Below, piece after piece: positions 6,277 through 14,005 of a stretch of DNA of 28,758 bases. The notes under the pieces were generated by a model. The model was not told the DNA's origin and did no database searches. It worked only from the letters and a program-made list of their open reading frames with translations. The number at the start of each line of letters is the position of its first letter. The stretch's first letter is position 1. This stretch comes from an uncultured Bacteroidales bacterium (GTDB lineage Bacteria > Bacteroidota > Bacteroidia > Bacteroidales > UBA932): positions 1 through 28,758 of the forward strand of contig CAMJJO010000007.1 in NCBI GenBank assembly GCA_946406095.1, read 5' to 3'. Both the position numbers and the translations under genes were made by a program.

Positions 6277-7110
6277 ATGAAAAAAGTTCTTTTCGCAGCA
6301 GCGTTGCTGCTTTCCTTCTCTGCCGGAGCACAGACTCTCGGCGAACAGATGCTTGCCCAGGCACAGCAGGGCCTTGAAGAAGCACAGGCAAGGTATACCG
6401 AGCAGGTGGCCATCAGCGACAAGCAGATAGCCAACAGCACCAAGATCCTCAATGAGCTCAAGCTCGTCCTTGCAAAGGATCAGTCCACTCTCGACCAGGC
6501 CAATGCCACTATCAAGGCGAAGAATGCTCTCAAGAAGACCAAGAAAGACCACTACAATGCACAGAAGAAGGCTTTCAAGGCAGACAAGAACCTTACCGCC
6601 GACGAGCAGTATCAGCTTTCTCTCATAGAGGGTGAGATCAGCGCCATCGACAGCGAAATCAAGTCCGACAAGGCTGCTGCTAAGAAACTGCAGGAGGTTG
6701 TCAACAAGGACAAGGAACTCATCAAGAGCGAAGAGAACAAGATTGCCGACAGCAAGAATGCAGTAAAGGCCGCCAAGAACGAGATTGCAAACGCAAAGAA
6801 GCTCGTAAAGGCCAGCGAAAAGCAGATCAAGGCCGAGGCCAAGACCGCTGCAGCAACCGCAAAGGCCGCCGCTACCCACGAGGTCGAGACTGAGGTTCCC
6901 GCACCCGCAGAGCAGCCTAACATCGCTCCTGTGGTGGCACCCGAGCCCGTGGCGGTTCCCGAGGAGCCTGCAGTGGTTCCCGAACCCGTCGCCGAGCCTG
7001 TGGCTGAGCCGGCAGCTCCCGTAGTTCCCGCGCCCGTCGCAGAACCTGCCGCTCCGGTCGTAGAGCCCGTGGCAGAACCCGTTGCTCCCGCTGTAGAGCC
7101 CGTTGCCTAA
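6277..7110 (+). CDS. Secreted coiled-coil protein with Pro/Val/Ala/Glu-rich tail, function unknown
   Basis: A protein of 277 residues that I do not recognise as a named family. Residues 1-19 form a signal peptide (MKKVLF, hydrophobic core, SAGAQ). Residues about 20-205 are Lys/Ala/Glu-rich heptad-like sequence, probably one long alpha-helical coiled coil. Residues about 207-277 are low-complexity repeats of PVAEP/PAAPV type. A periplasmic or wall-spanning structural role, comparable to Pro-rich TonB linkers, is possible but unproven. The ATG at 6277 is preferred to one at 6250 because the signal peptide starts there. It ends with tandem stops TAA TAG, and its TAA lies inside the first codons of the next gene. 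Confidence 0.8.
   Translation: MKKVLFAAALLLSFSAGAQTLGEQMLAQAQQGLEEAQARYTEQVAISDKQIANSTKILNELKLVLAKDQSTLDQANATIKAKNALKKTKKDHYNAQKKAFKADKNLTADEQYQLSLIEGEISAIDSEIKSDKAAAKKLQEVVNKDKELIKSEENKIADSKNAVKAAKNEIANAKKLVKASEKQIKAEAKTAAATAKAAATHEVETEVPAPAEQPNIAPVVAPEPVAVPEEPAVVPEPVAEPVAEPAAPVVPAPVAEPAAPVVEPVAEPVAPAVEPVA
6895..7107 (+). repeat. Low-complexity Pro/Val/Ala/Glu tail encoded in the coiled-coil gene
   Basis: These 71 codons use almost only Val, Pro, Ala and Glu, with one Gln-Pro-Asn-Ile interruption. There is no Lys, Arg, Gly, Ser, Thr or aromatic residue. Recurrent units are PVAEP, PAAPVV and VEPVA. The repeat is imperfect at DNA level, which argues against very recent slippage expansion. Confidence 0.85.
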
Positions 7111-8302
7111 TAGAAAAACAAGTATCGCGATTGTCGGTGCCGGTGCCGCCGGATGCTTCTGCGCTTCGCAGTTGCACGAGGCTCTCTCCGGTGCCGACAT
7201 CCGTATTGTCGAAGCCGGCCCCAAACCTATGGCGAAACTGCTGCTGACAGGTGGCGGCCGTTGCAACATCAGCAATTCATTCGAATCTGTCCGAAGCCTG
7301 GAGGAAGTATATCCCCGTGGCGCATCCCTGATGAAGGGGGCTCTGGCCGAGTATTCACCGGAGGATGTGCTGGAATGGTTCCGCAAAAGGGGAGTGTCAT
7401 TCACCAAAGAGGCCGGCGGCCGGTTTTTCCCTTCATCGCAGGATGCCGGGGAAATCGTCCAAACTCTTATGGACGCACTTAGGGGCGTCAGCATCGAATG
7501 CAACCGGCGCATCTCTTCATTGCCTGAAGCGGATGCCGTCGTACTTTGCACAGGAGGAGGTGCCGGAATGGAAATACTGAGGGGGCTGCCCCTGGAGACG
7601 GTGCCGGCCGTTCCCTCCCTTTTCACTTTCAATATCAGCGACAGCGCCGCCGGAGGCAAAAGCGGCATATGCGAGTTGATGGGGCTGAGCGTGAATGCCT
7701 CGCTCAGCATACCCGGCAGCCGGTTCCGTTCCGAAGGAGAGCTGCTGATTACCGACTGGGGCTTCAGCGGCCCTGCAACCCTGAGGCTTTCTTCTTATGC
7801 GGCAAGGCATCTGGCAGAACTGGGATACAACACGGCACTTAACGTTCGTTGGACTTCTTCCACCGAAGAAGAAATCCGCTCGCTGATCAGCTCGTGGCGA
7901 GATTCCAACCCGCGAAAACTTGTCCGTTCCCTTCACCCTGAGGGTATCCCCGGCCGGCTCTGGGAACACCTGTGCCTTCGTGGCGGAATCCCGGCAGAAC
8001 GCTGCTGGGCCGAACTTGGGCAGAAAGGAATCAATAAACTTGTGCAGACTCTTCTCTGCGACACTTACTTCATTCACGGCAAGAACCGATTCCGCGAGGA
8101 GTTCGTCACCTGCGGAGGAGTGAGCCTTTCTTCGGTAAATTTGAAAACCCTTGAATGCAAACAAAGGGAAGGCCTGTATTTTGCAGGCGAAATCCTGGAC
8201 GTGGATGCGGTAACGGGAGGTTTCAATCTCCAGGCCGCCTGGTCCACGGCACACATTGTGGCAAAGTCAATCATCAATAAATATGGTACGCAAAATAACT
8301 GA
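7103..8302 (+). CDS. BaiN/HI0933-family FAD-dependent flavoprotein with TTG start
   Basis: A cytoplasmic flavoprotein of 399 residues from the HI0933/BaiN (YhiN-like) family. An N-terminal Rossmann motif IVGAGAAG is at residues 10-17, and the hallmark TGGGRCNISN at about 49-58. The C-terminal FAD-binding block YFAGEILDVDAVTGGFNLQ is also typical. Members are annotated as NAD(P)/FAD-dependent oxidoreductases, and the true substrate is generally unknown. No ATG precedes the Rossmann strand, and an in-frame TAG at 7094-7096 blocks extension, so the TTG at 7103 is the only common start. It overlaps the preceding gene by 8 nt and the next by 20 nt, indicating coupled translation. Confidence 0.88.
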   Translation: MPNRKTSIAIVGAGAAGCFCASQLHEALSGADIRIVEAGPKPMAKLLLTGGGRCNISNSFESVRSLEEVYPRGASLMKGALAEYSPEDVLEWFRKRGVSFTKEAGGRFFPSSQDAGEIVQTLMDALRGVSIECNRRISSLPEADAVVLCTGGGAGMEILRGLPLETVPAVPSLFTFNISDSAAGGKSGICELMGLSVNASLSIPGSRFRSEGELLITDWGFSGPATLRLSSYAARHLAELGYNTALNVRWTSSTEEEIRSLISSWRDSNPRKLVRSLHPEGIPGRLWEHLCLRGGIPAERCWAELGQKGINKLVQTLLCDTYFIHGKNRFREEFVTCGGVSLSSVNLKTLECKQREGLYFAGEILDVDAVTGGFNLQAAWSTAHIVAKSIINKYGTQNN

Positions 8303-9464
8303 TTCTATCATCTACATCGGAACGGACGACTATTCCGAACCGAAATTCGAAAGTCAGTATATGATCCCTGACGGGATGTCATTCAATTCTTATCTGATCA
8401 AGGATAAAAGCATTGCCGTGCTGGATTCCTGCGACAAGAGCACTTCCGACCAATGGCGCAGCAATCTCCTGGAAGCTCTGGAAGGGGAGAAACCGGATTA
8501 TTTTGTCCTTCATCACCTGGAGCCGGACCATTCCTCGGAGCTTCCCTGGATACTTGAGCAGTTCCCCTCACTCAAGCTTGTCGCCAGCGCAAGGGCGATA
8601 GCCATGATACCTCAGTTCTTCCCCGGAATCAAGCTCGAGGGCCGCACGCTGGCCGTGAAGGAAGGGGACAAGCTCGACCTTGGCTCACACTCCCTCCAAT
8701 TCTATCTTGCACCTATGGTCCACTGGCCGGAAGTCATCGTAAGCTATGAGTCTGCCGAGAAGGTGCTCTTCTCTGCAGATGCATTCGGAAAGTTCGGCGG
8801 ACTGGAACGCTGCGGTTTCGATTCTTCGGAGGACGATGACTGGGCTTGCGAGGCCAGGCGTTACTACTTCAACATAGTAGGCAAATACGGCGGTCCGGTG
8901 CAGACTCTTCTGAAAAAGCTTTCTACAGTTGAAATCTCCACCATCTGCCCCCTGCACGGCCCTGTGCTGAAAGATGACCTGAGCGAGTATCTGAGGCTCT
9001 ACGATATCTGGAGCAGCTATGGAGTTGAAAGCGAGGGAGTTTTCGTGGCCTCTGCATCCATACACGGAAATACCCTGAAAGTAGCGGAAAGATTCGCCGA
9101 CATGCTCAGGGAAAAGGGAATAAAAGTCGCATTCAACGACCTGACCAGGGACGATCAGGCAGAGGCCGTAGAAGATGCTTTCCGCTACGGCACCCTGGTC
9201 CTTGCTGCTTCTTCCTACGATGCCGGTCTGTTCCCTCCGGCTGCCGAGTTCATCTCTCACCTGCAAGACAAGTCCTGGCAGAACCGCCGGGTAGGTCTTA
9301 TCGAAAACGGCTCCTGGGCACCATCGGCCGGGCGGGTGATGAAAGAGAGGTTCTCTGCGATGAGGAACGTTACCGTGCTTGAACCCGTCGTGACAATAAA
9401 GAGCGCCTTGAAGGATGAGGATATCCCGGCGCTCGAAAAACTCGCGGAAGCTGTTCTGGCTTAG
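8283..9464 (+). CDS. Flavodiiron protein (A-type flavoprotein, O2/NO reductase)
   Basis: A cytoplasmic protein of 393 residues: a metallo-beta-lactamase-like diiron domain (about 1-245) followed by a flavodoxin domain (about 250-393, FMN loop near ASASIHGNT). All diiron ligands are present at canonical spacing: H78, E80, D82 and H83 in HHLEPDH, H147, D166 and H225. Such enzymes reduce O2 to water or NO to N2O in anaerobes, taking electrons from rubredoxin or a similar partner; none is encoded nearby. The ATG at 8283 lies 20 nt inside the flavoprotein gene, so the two are coupled. The stop shares four bases with the stop of the convergent DUF3737 gene. Confidence 0.94.
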   Translation: MVRKITDSIIYIGTDDYSEPKFESQYMIPDGMSFNSYLIKDKSIAVLDSCDKSTSDQWRSNLLEALEGEKPDYFVLHHLEPDHSSELPWILEQFPSLKLVASARAIAMIPQFFPGIKLEGRTLAVKEGDKLDLGSHSLQFYLAPMVHWPEVIVSYESAEKVLFSADAFGKFGGLERCGFDSSEDDDWACEARRYYFNIVGKYGGPVQTLLKKLSTVEISTICPLHGPVLKDDLSEYLRLYDIWSSYGVESEGVFVASASIHGNTLKVAERFADMLREKGIKVAFNDLTRDDQAEAVEDAFRYGTLVLAASSYDAGLFPPAAEFISHLQDKSWQNRRVGLIENGSWAPSAGRVMKERFSAMRNVTVLEPVVTIKSALKDEDIPALEKLAEAVLA

Positions 9465-10312
9465 GCCTCTGCAGACTCGATAATGCAATCTGCCGGCGGC
9501 AGGATATGGGAATCGATGGTTATCTTCCCTATCTTGCCGCTGACGCGTATATGCCCTGAGCGGGGATTCTTGATTTCGGTGACATCCCCTGCGATCTCTG
9601 CCTGGAGCGTGCTGTCTTCGAAGCAGCGGTCCGAAGCGGCATCGATGGTGCAGTCCTTCATCACAAGGCCGTCCACATAGCAGAGAGGCTGCTCTCCCGA
9701 AATATGGCAGCGGACAAGCGTCAGGTTCTTTGAATGCCACCCGAGATACTCTCCATCGAGCACACTATCGTAAATAGTAACGTTCTCGGTTTCCCAGAAG
9801 GCATCTTTCGTTGTGATCTTCGCATTATGTATTTCGGCATTCTTCACATATTGGAAGACATACTTGGAATCACTCTCCAGACCATCGACATAGACATTGC
9901 TGCAGAACATGAATGGATATGTGCCATCGTGCAGGCGTACATTGTGCACTTTGAGCCCGTCCACCTTCCAGAATGTTTCGTCCGCATCGTTGATCTGCAC
10001 GTTATCGAGCTCCAGATCCTCCATTTCACGGAAGAACTTGGGGCCGTCGATGACGCAGTCTTTCATGACCATGTGAGAACTATACCATATTGCCGAACGC
10101 GAGCCGGCAGCGAAATAGCAATTGCTTATATGTGACCCGTCTACATGCCACCAGGGATACTTGCCATAAAAGTGGCAGCCATCCGCCTCGAGGTTGCGGC
10201 AGAACTTTATTCCGGACTCTCCGTCGACGATTGTGATATTTTCAAGTCTGCAATTCTCCAGGGCGAACAGAGGTCTCTCCCCATCAAATGATTTATCTTT
10301 GATTAAATTCAT
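9461..10312 (-). CDS. DUF3737-family protein, predicted right-handed beta-helix
   Basis: A protein of 283 residues without a signal peptide, recognised as the DUF3737 family, function unknown. Residues about 40-240 contain roughly ten degenerate repeats of 19-21 residues, with a pattern like C/V-x-I-x-G, an aromatic pair (FW, WW, FF) and then N/D-L-x-I-x-N/D. This suggests a parallel beta-helix. Its initiator is the ATG at 10312, which touches the -7 box of the divergent pncB promoter. It stands alone as a transcription unit. Its 3' end overlaps that of the flavodiiron gene by four bases. Confidence 0.85.
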   Translation of the reverse strand: MNLIKDKSFDGERPLFALENCRLENITIVDGESGIKFCRNLEADGCHFYGKYPWWHVDGSHISNCYFAAGSRSAIWYSSHMVMKDCVIDGPKFFREMEDLELDNVQINDADETFWKVDGLKVHNVRLHDGTYPFMFCSNVYVDGLESDSKYVFQYVKNAEIHNAKITTKDAFWETENVTIYDSVLDGEYLGWHSKNLTLVRCHISGEQPLCYVDGLVMKDCTIDAASDRCFEDSTLQAEIAGDVTEIKNPRSGHIRVSGKIGKITIDSHILPPADCIIESAEA

Positions 10313-10320
10313 TATATTTG
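10313..10320 (+). promoter_or_regulatory. -7 box of the pncB-to-mscS operon promoter
   Basis: TATATTTG is an exact TAnnTTTG match, 49 nt upstream of the pncB ATG. It directly abuts the start codon of the divergent DUF3737 gene (10310-10312), so the upstream part of this promoter lies in DUF3737 coding sequence. The -33 position shows no clear TTTG. Confidence 0.65.
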
Positions 10321-10349
10321 TAGAATATAAAAAGTAACATTGCACACTG

Positions 10350-10357
10350 CAAAAATC
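10350..10357 (-). promoter_or_regulatory. Weak candidate -7 box for the DUF3737 gene
   Basis: On the minus strand the sequence is GATTTTTG, one mismatch from TAnnTTTG. It lies 37 nt upstream of the ATG at 10312. No matching TTTG is seen 19 nt further upstream, so support is weak. Confidence 0.3.
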
Positions 10358-10369
10358 AATCCAACAGTT

Positions 10370-11545
10370 ATGATCCTGAGCATACTTGACACCGATCTTT
10401 ATAAGTTCTCGACATCAAACGCCTATTTCCATCTTTATCCGCTAGCAGAAGGCACTTTCAAGTTCCAAGACAGGGCCGGGGAAGTGTATGACGAGTGTTT
10501 CCTGACAAGATTCAAGGCGGAATTGGAAAAACTGGGGCAGCTTAAGCTGACCGATGAAGAATTTGAATATGTGTCCACCAAGGTTCGCTATATCAACCAT
10601 AATTACTGGGAATGGCTGCGCGGCTTCAGTTTCGAGCCGGAGAAAATCGATGCAAGCCTCGATGCCGGCGGTCATCTGCAAATAGAGGTAACGGATTTCT
10701 TGTATAAGGTTACGCTTTATGAAGTGCCGATTCTGGCCATCGTAGCCGAACTGCGGAATTCCTACCGCGGTGTCAAAGCAGATAAAGCAAAGGCATTGGA
10801 AGTGCTGGATGCCAAGTTGGAGATTGCAAACGAGCATAAGTTGTTATTCTCGGAGTTCGGCACCAGGAGGCGCTTTTCGTCAGAGCTCCACGACGCATTG
10901 GTCAAAGAACTAAAAGAGAAGTGCCCCAAGTATTGCGCAGGTACTTCGAACGTATACTTCGCCATGAAATACGGCATGACTCCAATCGGGACCTTCCCTC
11001 ATGAATGGGTGATGTTCCATAGCGGTGTGTTTGGTTACAAGAGAGCCAATTATCTCTCTCTCGAGGATTGGATCAAAGTCTATGACGGTGCCTTGGGCAC
11101 AGCCCTTATCGACACATTTACCACAAGGTCTTTCCTGCGCACGCTGACCATGAAACAGGCCAAGTTGCTGGACGGATTCCGCCAGGATTCCGGAGACGAA
11201 AAGGAGGTGGGAGATGCAATCATAGCACGTTTGGAAGAGTTCGGCATCGACCCCAGGAGCAAAGTGATAGTTTTCAGCAATGCCCTCAATTTCCCAAAAT
11301 ACAAGGAAGTTGCCGATTATTTCCGCGGCAAGGTGAAAGTCAGCGCCGGTATCGGCACCAACATCACCTGCGACCCGGGCATTCCCGGCTATAAGGCCGC
11401 CAACATAGTGATGAAACTCAGCCGCTGCCGTATGAGTGCAAAGGATCCTTGGGAAAAGGTCATCAAGATCTCCGACGACCTCGGCAAACACATGGGTGAC
11501 GAAAAAGAATTCGAAATCGCCAGTTACGAACTTCATCTGCAATGA
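10370..11545 (+). CDS. pncB: Nicotinate phosphoribosyltransferase
   Basis: Catalyses nicotinate + PRPP (with ATP) to nicotinate mononucleotide in the Preiss-Handler salvage route to NAD. The protein has 391 residues. Family features are the N-terminal TDLYKFSTSNAYF segment (about 9-21), the phosphoribosyl-binding FGTRRRFSSELHD motif, GTSNVYFA, and PIGTFPHEWVMFH carrying the conserved catalytic-region histidine. The ATG at 10370 is chosen because the conserved N-terminus starts there. It is the first gene of a long plus-strand run, and its TGA overlaps the next gene's ATG (ATGA). Confidence 0.95.
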   Translation: MILSILDTDLYKFSTSNAYFHLYPLAEGTFKFQDRAGEVYDECFLTRFKAELEKLGQLKLTDEEFEYVSTKVRYINHNYWEWLRGFSFEPEKIDASLDAGGHLQIEVTDFLYKVTLYEVPILAIVAELRNSYRGVKADKAKALEVLDAKLEIANEHKLLFSEFGTRRRFSSELHDALVKELKEKCPKYCAGTSNVYFAMKYGMTPIGTFPHEWVMFHSGVFGYKRANYLSLEDWIKVYDGALGTALIDTFTTRSFLRTLTMKQAKLLDGFRQDSGDEKEVGDAIIARLEEFGIDPRSKVIVFSNALNFPKYKEVADYFRGKVKVSAGIGTNITCDPGIPGYKAANIVMKLSRCRMSAKDPWEKVIKISDDLGKHMGDEKEFEIASYELHLQ

Positions 11546-12288
11546 TGCGGTATTCCCTGTATGCATTGATTCTCTGCCTTTCGTTGGCAAAAGGCGCTTC
11601 AGCCATGAAGCCGCCTCAGAAAATGCATTTTGCCGATACCTCGAAAACCAATGTGCATGTCCGTCACGTAGTTGCCGGAACCGCTCTGATAGGCCTTGGG
11701 GCTGTCGGGCTCACAGATTACTACCATCGCAATGTCAACATGCCTCTCCGTGACTATTTGGCCGAACTGAGGCAGAATGATTTTTATCATGCCGACGATT
11801 ATATCCAGTATCTGCCCGCAGTCTCCACCATGCTCCTCAATCTGCTGCCCAGGTATAGGTCGGGATGGCAAGACAAACTGCTTCTTCTTTCGACGGCGGT
11901 CCTTGCTGAGACAGCCATCGTCAACATAACCAAATATTCTGTCGGTTCGCTGCGCCCCGATAAAAGCAACCGTTCGTCATTTCCCTCAGGCCATACCGCG
12001 ACTGCTTTCATGGGGGCGGAACTTGTCCGCATGGAATATGGTCCCTGGTGGGGAACCGCCGCATACCTGACGGCCTCAGGCGTAGGCTTTTTGCGCATGT
12101 ACAACAATCGTCACTGGAGCAATGACGTGCTCGCCGGTGCCGGAGCCGGAATATTGTGCGCAAGAATTGCATATTGGCTCCTTCCCTGGGAGCAGAAGCA
12201 ACTGGGAAAGATCAGTTTCCTGCCGTATTTTGCGCCATATGCAGAAGGCGGAATGGCAAGCGGCATCGCACTTAATTACAAGTTTTGA
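11542..12288 (+). CDS. PAP2-superfamily phosphatase, exported or membrane-bound
   Basis: A protein of 248 residues with an N-terminal signal or anchor (residues 1-21). The three PAP2 catalytic motifs are complete: K131-x6-R138-P139, S149-G150-H151, and R185-x5-H191-x3-D195. The family removes phosphates from lipids such as phosphatidylglycerol phosphate, undecaprenyl pyrophosphate or lipid A; the sequence does not let me choose. Two adjacent ATGs (11542 and 11545) are possible starts. Hydrophobic stretches near 42-60, 115-130 and 172-187 suggest few membrane passes, with the active site on the periplasmic side. Confidence 0.88.
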   Translation: MMRYSLYALILCLSLAKGASAMKPPQKMHFADTSKTNVHVRHVVAGTALIGLGAVGLTDYYHRNVNMPLRDYLAELRQNDFYHADDYIQYLPAVSTMLLNLLPRYRSGWQDKLLLLSTAVLAETAIVNITKYSVGSLRPDKSNRSSFPSGHTATAFMGAELVRMEYGPWWGTAAYLTASGVGFLRMYNNRHWSNDVLAGAGAGILCARIAYWLLPWEQKQLGKISFLPYFAPYAEGGMASGIALNYKF

Positions 12289-12290
12289 AA

Positions 12291-14000
12291 ATGAAGCGTA
12301 TCTTTTATATAGTTTTAATCGTGAGCGTGCTGGCCTCATGCGGCCGGAAAGAGGAATTCACAGCTTATGCGGCGGGTGACGGGTGTTCTGTCGAAACATT
12401 CTGTAAAGGCGAAAAAGGGAAGATAACAAGCCAAAGCCATCGTCTCGCAAGAGGACAGACGTTCACCGTATGCCCGGAAAAAGCCATCAGGCAGGATGGC
12501 TTCAAATACCTGCCGGCCAGGATCGGGAAAGAAAGATTCTATATCGAGGAGTCTTCCGTAGCGGCAACTGTCGAGGAATGTGTGAGGGAGAAGGAAATTT
12601 TCGTGCAGACAGCAGCATCATTGATAGACGACACCCTGAGTTCTCACATCTGCGATTTTGCCAAGAAGGGACGTAAGCTCGAGGTGACTGGATTCGACAA
12701 GATCCTTCAGAATGGCACCGTGAGGCGATATAAGATAAAAAGGGGAGAGTCCGGCGCCTGGATATTCGGCAAATACACCGTCCTGACTGAAGAAGAGGCG
12801 GCTTTGCGGTACGGCGAATTCGACGAAGCCCACAAGGCGGTCAAGAATTCGTTCAAAGGCGGGGAAGCGATAGGATGCGAATTCAGGCCTTATCAAAAAC
12901 CCGTTTTCGCCGACAATCCGATGCCGAACCCTGTCAACGCGTTCTACCTTACCATCAATCCTGCAGGGCTCAAGAACATCGATGCTTATATCGCCTTGGC
13001 CGACAGCACCAAGATCAATGCATTCGTCATCGATATAAAAGATAACGAGTGCCCCGGCTACAAGGCTGAAGCGATGGAAAAGTATTCCCCGACAAACTAC
13101 AAGTGGGCGGGTGCCAATAAGGAAAAGCTTTACAAGGAGGCGATAGACAAACTCCACGAGAGAGGATACTATGTGATAGGCCGCATCACATGCTTCAAGG
13201 ACAGCTATTATGCCAAAGACCATCCGGGTTCATCCATCTGCGAGAAAGCCACCGGGCAGCCCTTCCTCCACAATAAGAGCTACTGGCCCAGCGCCTACAG
13301 CAGGGACGTGTGGCAGTTCAACGTGGAACTTGCCAAGGAATCCGTACGCAAGTTCGGTCTGAACGAGGTCAACTTCGACTATGTCCGTTTCCCCGACAAG
13401 ATGATAAGCATCGACGATCAGATGGACTACCGCAACCGCTATGGCGAGAGCAAGGTGCAGGCCATCCAGAACTTTGTCCGATATGCCTGCGACGAGCTGC
13501 ATTCCCTCGGAGTGTATGTTTCGATAGATGTTTTCGGCGAATCGGCAAATCCCGGGTATACGACGGCCTACGGACAATATTGGCCGGCAATCTCCACCAT
13601 CGCCGATGCTATCTGCGCCATGCCATACCCGGATCACTTTGCAGACCACTACTATGGCATCTCCAAGCCCTGGAACCATCCTTATGAGATTCTCAAAGCC
13701 TGGGGCAAGAGGGTGCAGGGAAGGCAGGCCGTCACCGCAAGCCCCGCAATCGTCAGGACCTGGATTCAGGCATATCACGTCATGCGATGGGTCGATCCTC
13801 ATGGCATAGACAACAATTCCAATTTCTTAGAAAGGGAAATCCGCGGCCTCTATGACTCCGGCCTGACCGGTGGATACTGCACCTGGCTGGCTTCGGGGAA
13901 CATCGCCGTATATCGTTCACAGATAGACGCTTATAAACTGGATTATCCTTCTCTTCCTCCTATCGACAGCCTCAATACCTTCATCAATCCCGCCAACTGA
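12291..14000 (+). CDS. DUF4015 putative glycoside hydrolase lipoprotein
   Basis: A lipoprotein of 569 residues: MKR, hydrophobic core and lipobox LASC with the lipidated Cys at residue 17. The region after about residue 215 matches the DUF4015 family of putative glycosyl hydrolases (TIM-barrel, GH13-like fold). It shows YLTINPAGLKNIDAYIALAD, INAFVIDIKDN, RGYYVIGRITCFKD, NFDYVRFPD and VSIDVFGE, each resembling a beta-strand with an acidic residue at its end. The D of NFDYVRFPD and of SIDVFGE could be catalytic by analogy; this is inference. The front third (about 20-215) has no family I recognise. It starts at the ATG 2 nt after the PAP2 stop. Confidence 0.8.
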   Translation: MKRIFYIVLIVSVLASCGRKEEFTAYAAGDGCSVETFCKGEKGKITSQSHRLARGQTFTVCPEKAIRQDGFKYLPARIGKERFYIEESSVAATVEECVREKEIFVQTAASLIDDTLSSHICDFAKKGRKLEVTGFDKILQNGTVRRYKIKRGESGAWIFGKYTVLTEEEAALRYGEFDEAHKAVKNSFKGGEAIGCEFRPYQKPVFADNPMPNPVNAFYLTINPAGLKNIDAYIALADSTKINAFVIDIKDNECPGYKAEAMEKYSPTNYKWAGANKEKLYKEAIDKLHERGYYVIGRITCFKDSYYAKDHPGSSICEKATGQPFLHNKSYWPSAYSRDVWQFNVELAKESVRKFGLNEVNFDYVRFPDKMISIDDQMDYRNRYGESKVQAIQNFVRYACDELHSLGVYVSIDVFGESANPGYTTAYGQYWPAISTIADAICAMPYPDHFADHYYGISKPWNHPYEILKAWGKRVQGRQAVTASPAIVRTWIQAYHVMRWVDPHGIDNNSNFLEREIRGLYDSGLTGGYCTWLASGNIAVYRSQIDAYKLDYPSLPPIDSLNTFINPAN

Positions 14001-14005
14001 ATACG

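Noticed and set aside
6232..7710. Minus-strand open frame of 492 codons with Leu/Gly/Cys-rich product
   Set aside because: It is an antisense shadow of the repeat-encoding coiled-coil gene and the flavoprotein; low-complexity coding DNA keeps the opposite frame open.
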